Shown: in pieces, positions 6,220-8,740 of the stretch | How positions within the stretch are numbered: the stretch's first letter is position 1 | How the letters are laid out: the number at the start of each line of letters is the position of its first letter | Source of the DNA: Pseudomonadota bacterium | Lineage (GTDB): Bacteria > Pseudomonadota > Alphaproteobacteria > Rhizobiales > Hyphomicrobiaceae | NCBI GenBank assembly: GCA_021813195.1 | Contig: JAKALI010000141.1 | Location: 1-8,740, forward strand | DNA: 8,740 nt | Direction of reading: 5' to 3' | Made by a program: the position numbers and the translations under genes | Notes under the pieces: generated by a model | Databases searched by the model: none | What the model was told of the DNA's origin: nothing | What the model saw: only the letters and a program-made list of their open reading frames with translations

Positions 6220-6443
6220 CACGACTGAAGTTCGGTAAGTCGTGAGGAAGTTCTCATGTGGCGCCTGTCCCCCAGGGGGGCCGAGGGGCTGCCAAGCGTG
6301 AACTGAGAGGTGCTCGCTTCGGCGAGTGTCCGGAGCGAGGCGGCCCGGCTCAGCAAGTCGACGGTCACCCTGACGACGACGTCCATCTTGGCGGGCAAGT
6401 TCTTCCGCCATACGGTCTCCTTTGTCAGGTTCTGGAATGGCAA
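6198..6443 (-). pseudogene. gene remnant of unknown function
   Basis: A minus-strand frame ending with TGA at 6198-6200 shows strong G/C at third codon positions from about 6450 down to about 6258 (roughly nine of ten codons), then loses it. It has only a TTG at 6443 as possible start and is closed upstream by TAG at 6498-6500. The visible protein contains W-R-K-N-L-P-A-K-M-D-V-V-V-R-V and L-G-S-P-S-A-P-L-G-D-R-R; I do not recognise it. It overlaps the first bases of the rightward gene. Most likely a broken piece left when the two blocks were joined; a short real gene starting at TTG 6443 or ATG 6386 is the alternative. Confidence 0.35.
6310..6329. other. hairpin with UUCG tetraloop
   Basis: CTCGC (6313-6317), TTCG, GCGAG (6322-6326) form a perfect five-pair stem capped by the very stable C(UUCG)G loop when read as plus-strand RNA, extendable by G-U pairs. 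It sits about 110 bases before the rightward gene and lacks a T-run, so it is not a standard terminator. It could be a leader structure or just a by-product of the coding remnant. Confidence 0.3.
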
Positions 6444-8740
6444 GTCGTCGCGGGAATCTCCAGCCAGCGCATCGAGGGTACCGATACCAGGACATCGCTA
6501 CAGCATACGTCCTCGTCCGAGGGCTGGTCGACCGTTTCGATGAAGTAGTGGTCGACCGAAAGCAGGTCGACGACGACCGCATCGACGACCTTGAGGTGCG
6601 AGCCAACGGGCGACGGCTAAGGCAGCAGTTCAAGTCAAGCCAGAGCGCCACGCGCCCACTCTCTGAGGACGATTTTGTCGGCTCGGGCTCAAGCCTACGC
6701 ATCGACCGCCTAGTGCTGACGTACGTTCGGGCGGGTGTTTCGCCGGCTGACGAATACCGCCTCTGCGCCACTTGGACGCCGCCGGCGGGTGACAGTCCTC
6801 TGGCTGGACGCTTAGAGCCGGTCGCGGCAACTCCAACTCTGGCAGGCTGGCCAGCCCGTTGCTTCCGGCTGCGTGGCGAGGCGATCTGGCCAACAAATGG
6901 CTCACCGGTCTGGGCGCCCCTTACAACATACGCGTTGTCGGGTGCTGAGTTTGGGCGTGGGGAGTTTCTCGCGTTCTGCGAGCACTTCGTAATCGAATTG
7001 GACCTACCAGTCGCGTCAGCCGATCTGACGGCACCAGGTCCGCTCGAGCGTGCGCTAGTCGAGGAGTTGGCAGACCGTGTCGGTGTCGGACGCTACCCGA
7101 ACCATGGACGCGCCCCGGCCGACGTAGCGGCACTCGCGATTTCGCTCGCCAATCTGGCGCGTACGCAGGCGGCGTCGCTCACTCCGGCGGATGTCGAGCG
7201 CGACCTGGACATCCGTGTGGACTTTGGACGGATCGCGCAGTCATTTCCGCTCGACAGAGCGATCTTCCACGACAGGCCCACGTTCCGCCGGGGTCTACGC
7301 GAGGCCGCACTCGCCGGAGCGCACCAGCTGGTGGTCGCACCGCCGGGCGCCGGCAAGTCATGGGAGCTTACGCGACTCGCTGACGAGCTTCGGGACGCGG
7401 GCGCAGTCGTGGCTCGGCATTACTGTTACCTGGAGCCGGGCGATAACCTCGTTGAGCGTCGGGTCACCACGGATGTGTTCTTCGGCAATCTGCTCGCCGA
7501 GCTGGTCGACGCCGAGCCCGCGCTGCGAGGCTCAGGAGGCGCTCGGTACGCCGCGGGCATCACGGAGCTCGAGGCTGCGCTGACCAGCGCGGCGGTCCTC
7601 GGCCGGCCTGTTGTCCTCATCGTAGACGGGCTTGATCACATCGCACGGGTCCGCGCGGACGCCCGGGGACTCGCCAGTGAGGAGACAGACATCGTGGAGC
7701 GGCTGGCGACGCTCAACGTTCCGACGGGTGTCGCAGTCGTAATCGGTTCGCAGCCTGGCGAACACCTCGACCCTCTTCATACCCGGTGGAGGAGCGTGCT
7801 CGTCACACGTCCGCTGCCCACCTGGTCGTCGCCCGACGTTGAGGCACTGGCCGACCGCCACGGGGTGTCACGCGCGCTTGTCGCGGTCGGCATGGACGAT
7901 CACCACGTCGCCCTCACCCGAAGAACACTCGCGGACCGGGCTGACGGGAATCCACTGTACACCCGCTACTTGGCGCTCGGGCTCGTGACAGGGGTACAGG
8001 ACGGGACGATCGCCTCGCCCATCGACTGGATAGAAGGGGCCCCGGCCATTTCTGGTGACATCGCGGTCTACTATGCGCACCTATACCGGACCGCGAGCTC
8101 CCAGGCGCAGGCCATCGCCGACTTGCTAGGTGTGATCGACTTCGCGGTTACCGAAAGCGAATTGCGCGAGATGCTTCCGGCATTGGTCGGCGCTTGGATA
8201 CCACTCGCTCTCACGCGACTCACACCGATTCTTTCCTCGGCTACTGGGCAAGGCGGCGTCCGTGTCTTTCATGAAAGCTTTCGGCGGTTCATGACACAGG
8301 AGCTTGCGCGCCAAGGTCGGTCGCCAGCTGATGCGCTCGCGCCCGTCATCAACTGGCTCGAGGAGCGCGGGTTCTTCTGTGATGCAAAAGCGTATCGGTT
8401 CCTGCTGCCCGCGTTGCGGCGAGCCGGGCGTGGTGACAGCGCACTCGCGCGCGTGAGCGTCACCTTCGTATCGGACAGCATAGCGCAGGCACACCCGATC
8501 GACGCAATCCAGCGGAACTTGGCACTTGCCGCCGATGTCGCCGCCGAGGTTCGTGACTGGCCGGCGCTCGTCCGCTGCGTCGAACTTCACCGCTCGGCAT
8601 ACACCTGCTTTGATGACGCACAGAACACTTGGCACGACTTCTGGGCGACATACCTCGCGCTGTTCGGTCCCACGGCGCTGGCCGAACGCCTGCTATTTGA
8701 CGGACGACCCACGCAGTCCCGCACGCACGGACTCTACGCG
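6437..8740 (+). CDS. Avs-like defence protein: Cap4-like nuclease fused to STAND NTPase (3' end beyond window)
   Basis: 768 residues are visible from ATG at 6437; no stop before the right edge. ATG is the first good start after an in-frame stop at 6371, with a weak AGG seven bases before it. Residues 1-110 look like a Cap4/DUF4297-type PD-(D/E)XK DNA nuclease: G-Y-R-Y-Q (14-18), acidic D-D-D (45-47) and I-D-D-L-E-V (49-54), then Q-Q-F-K (63-66) where the Q-x-K carries the catalytic lysine. A linker of about 170 residues leads to the STAND core: Walker A A-P-P-G-A-G-K-S (301-308), Walker B V-V-L-I-V-D-G-L-D-H (392-401), sensor-like V-I-G-S-Q-P (435-440), D-G-N-P-L-Y (503-508) and V-F-H-E-S-F-R-R-F (610-618) of a winged-helix-like region. 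From about 640 the chain is helical, probably the start of a repeat sensor. Known members recognise phage proteins, oligomerise and cut DNA. Target here is unseen. G/C-rich codons contrast with the leftward operon. Confidence 0.85.
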   Translation, partial: MASRRGNLQPAHRGYRYQDIATAYVLVRGLVDRFDEVVVDRKQVDDDRIDDLEVRANGRRLRQQFKSSQSATRPLSEDDFVGSGSSLRIDRLVLTYVRAGVSPADEYRLCATWTPPAGDSPLAGRLEPVAATPTLAGWPARCFRLRGEAIWPTNGSPVWAPLTTYALSGAEFGRGEFLAFCEHFVIELDLPVASADLTAPGPLERALVEELADRVGVGRYPNHGRAPADVAALAISLANLARTQAASLTPADVERDLDIRVDFGRIAQSFPLDRAIFHDRPTFRRGLREAALAGAHQLVVAPPGAGKSWELTRLADELRDAGAVVARHYCYLEPGDNLVERRVTTDVFFGNLLAELVDAEPALRGSGGARYAAGITELEAALTSAAVLGRPVVLIVDGLDHIARVRADARGLASEETDIVERLATLNVPTGVAVVIGSQPGEHLDPLHTRWRSVLVTRPLPTWSSPDVEALADRHGVSRALVAVGMDDHHVALTRRTLADRADGNPLYTRYLALGLVTGVQDGTIASPIDWIEGAPAISGDIAVYYAHLYRTASSQAQAIADLLGVIDFAVTESELREMLPALVGAWIPLALTRLTPILSSATGQGGVRVFHESFRRFMTQELARQGRSPADALAPVINWLEERGFFCDAKAYRFLLPALRRAGRGDSALARVSVTFVSDSIAQAHPIDAIQRNLALAADVAAEVRDWPALVRCVELHRSAYTCFDDAQNTWHDFWATYLALFGPTALAERLLFDGRPTQSRTHGLYA

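Larger units (their letters stand above)
5931..6436. other. divergent intergenic junction between the two blocks
   Basis: About 500 bases without an intact gene, lying between two divergently transcribed units. The left part would hold the operon promoter. The middle (6163-6219) has short repeats and a palindrome, and the right part has a gene-remnant signal on the minus strand. No tRNA, CRISPR repeat or recognisable insertion-sequence end was found. No clear promoter for the rightward gene is visible, although regulatory sites for it must lie here or in the remnant. Confidence 0.6.

Noticed and set aside
6214..6411. Minus-strand frame with AAGGAG (6417-6422) five bases before ATG at 6411, 65 codons
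   Set aside because: The ribosome site is good, but the frame is Arg-rich with poor third-position G/C, while another minus frame over the same bases carries the codon bias. I treat it as chance, though a start used by the ancestral gene cannot be excluded.
6527..6590. Repeated GGTCGAC units
   Set aside because: They fall inside the STAND gene where they encode the V-D-R/V-D-D acidic segment; codon repetition explains them.
7093..8651. Several minus-strand frames of 60-170 codons opposite the STAND gene
   Set aside because: They arise from the G/C-rich codons of the sense gene, which carries intact Walker motifs through the whole span.

Overview
The window comes from a high-G+C bacterium, probably an actinobacterium or similar lineage judging by codon use; the sequence alone does not fix the taxon. 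It has two blocks facing away from each other, separated by about 500 bases with no intact gene. It reads as accessory DNA: no housekeeping genes, a surface or natural-product style biosynthetic operon, and a large defence-type NTPase, with visibly different base composition in the two blocks (the leftward operon has mixed third codon positions, the rightward gene is strongly G/C-rich).

Leftward block (5930 down to 291, minus strand). Six genes are packed as one apparent operon, with overlapping or nearly touching stop/start junctions. In transcription order they are: a stand-alone DltA-like amino-acid adenylating enzyme (4458-5930); a small carrier protein with a D-S-L phosphopantetheine site (4213-4461); an alpha/beta hydrolase (3393-4199); a left-handed beta-helix acyltransferase (2735-3400); a two-domain protein with an N-terminal TIR-like/nucleoside-deoxyribosyltransferase-like fold (1602-2738); and a GT-A type glycosyltransferase (291-1595). 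The logical reading is that an amino or related acid is activated, loaded on the carrier, passed to a sugar or other acceptor by the acyltransferase, and the product glycosylated or transferred, with the hydrolase as editing or releasing enzyme. The TIR-like protein does not fit a simple biosynthetic operon and is the most intriguing member.

Junction (5931-6436). It holds the probable promoter of the operon, short direct repeats and a small palindrome near 6163-6219, a UUCG hairpin, and a stretch (about 6258-6450) with strong minus-strand codon bias but no intact gene, most likely a gene remnant.

Rightward block (6437 to the right edge, plus strand). A single long reading frame runs off the window. 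It encodes a Cap4-like PD-(D/E)XK nuclease domain fused to a STAND-type P-loop NTPase, followed by the start of a helical C-terminal region. This is the architecture of Avs-like anti-phage proteins; the sensor part lies outside the window.

Left edge (1-290). Possibly the last codons of a plus-strand gene, then a short spacer with no gene I can support.
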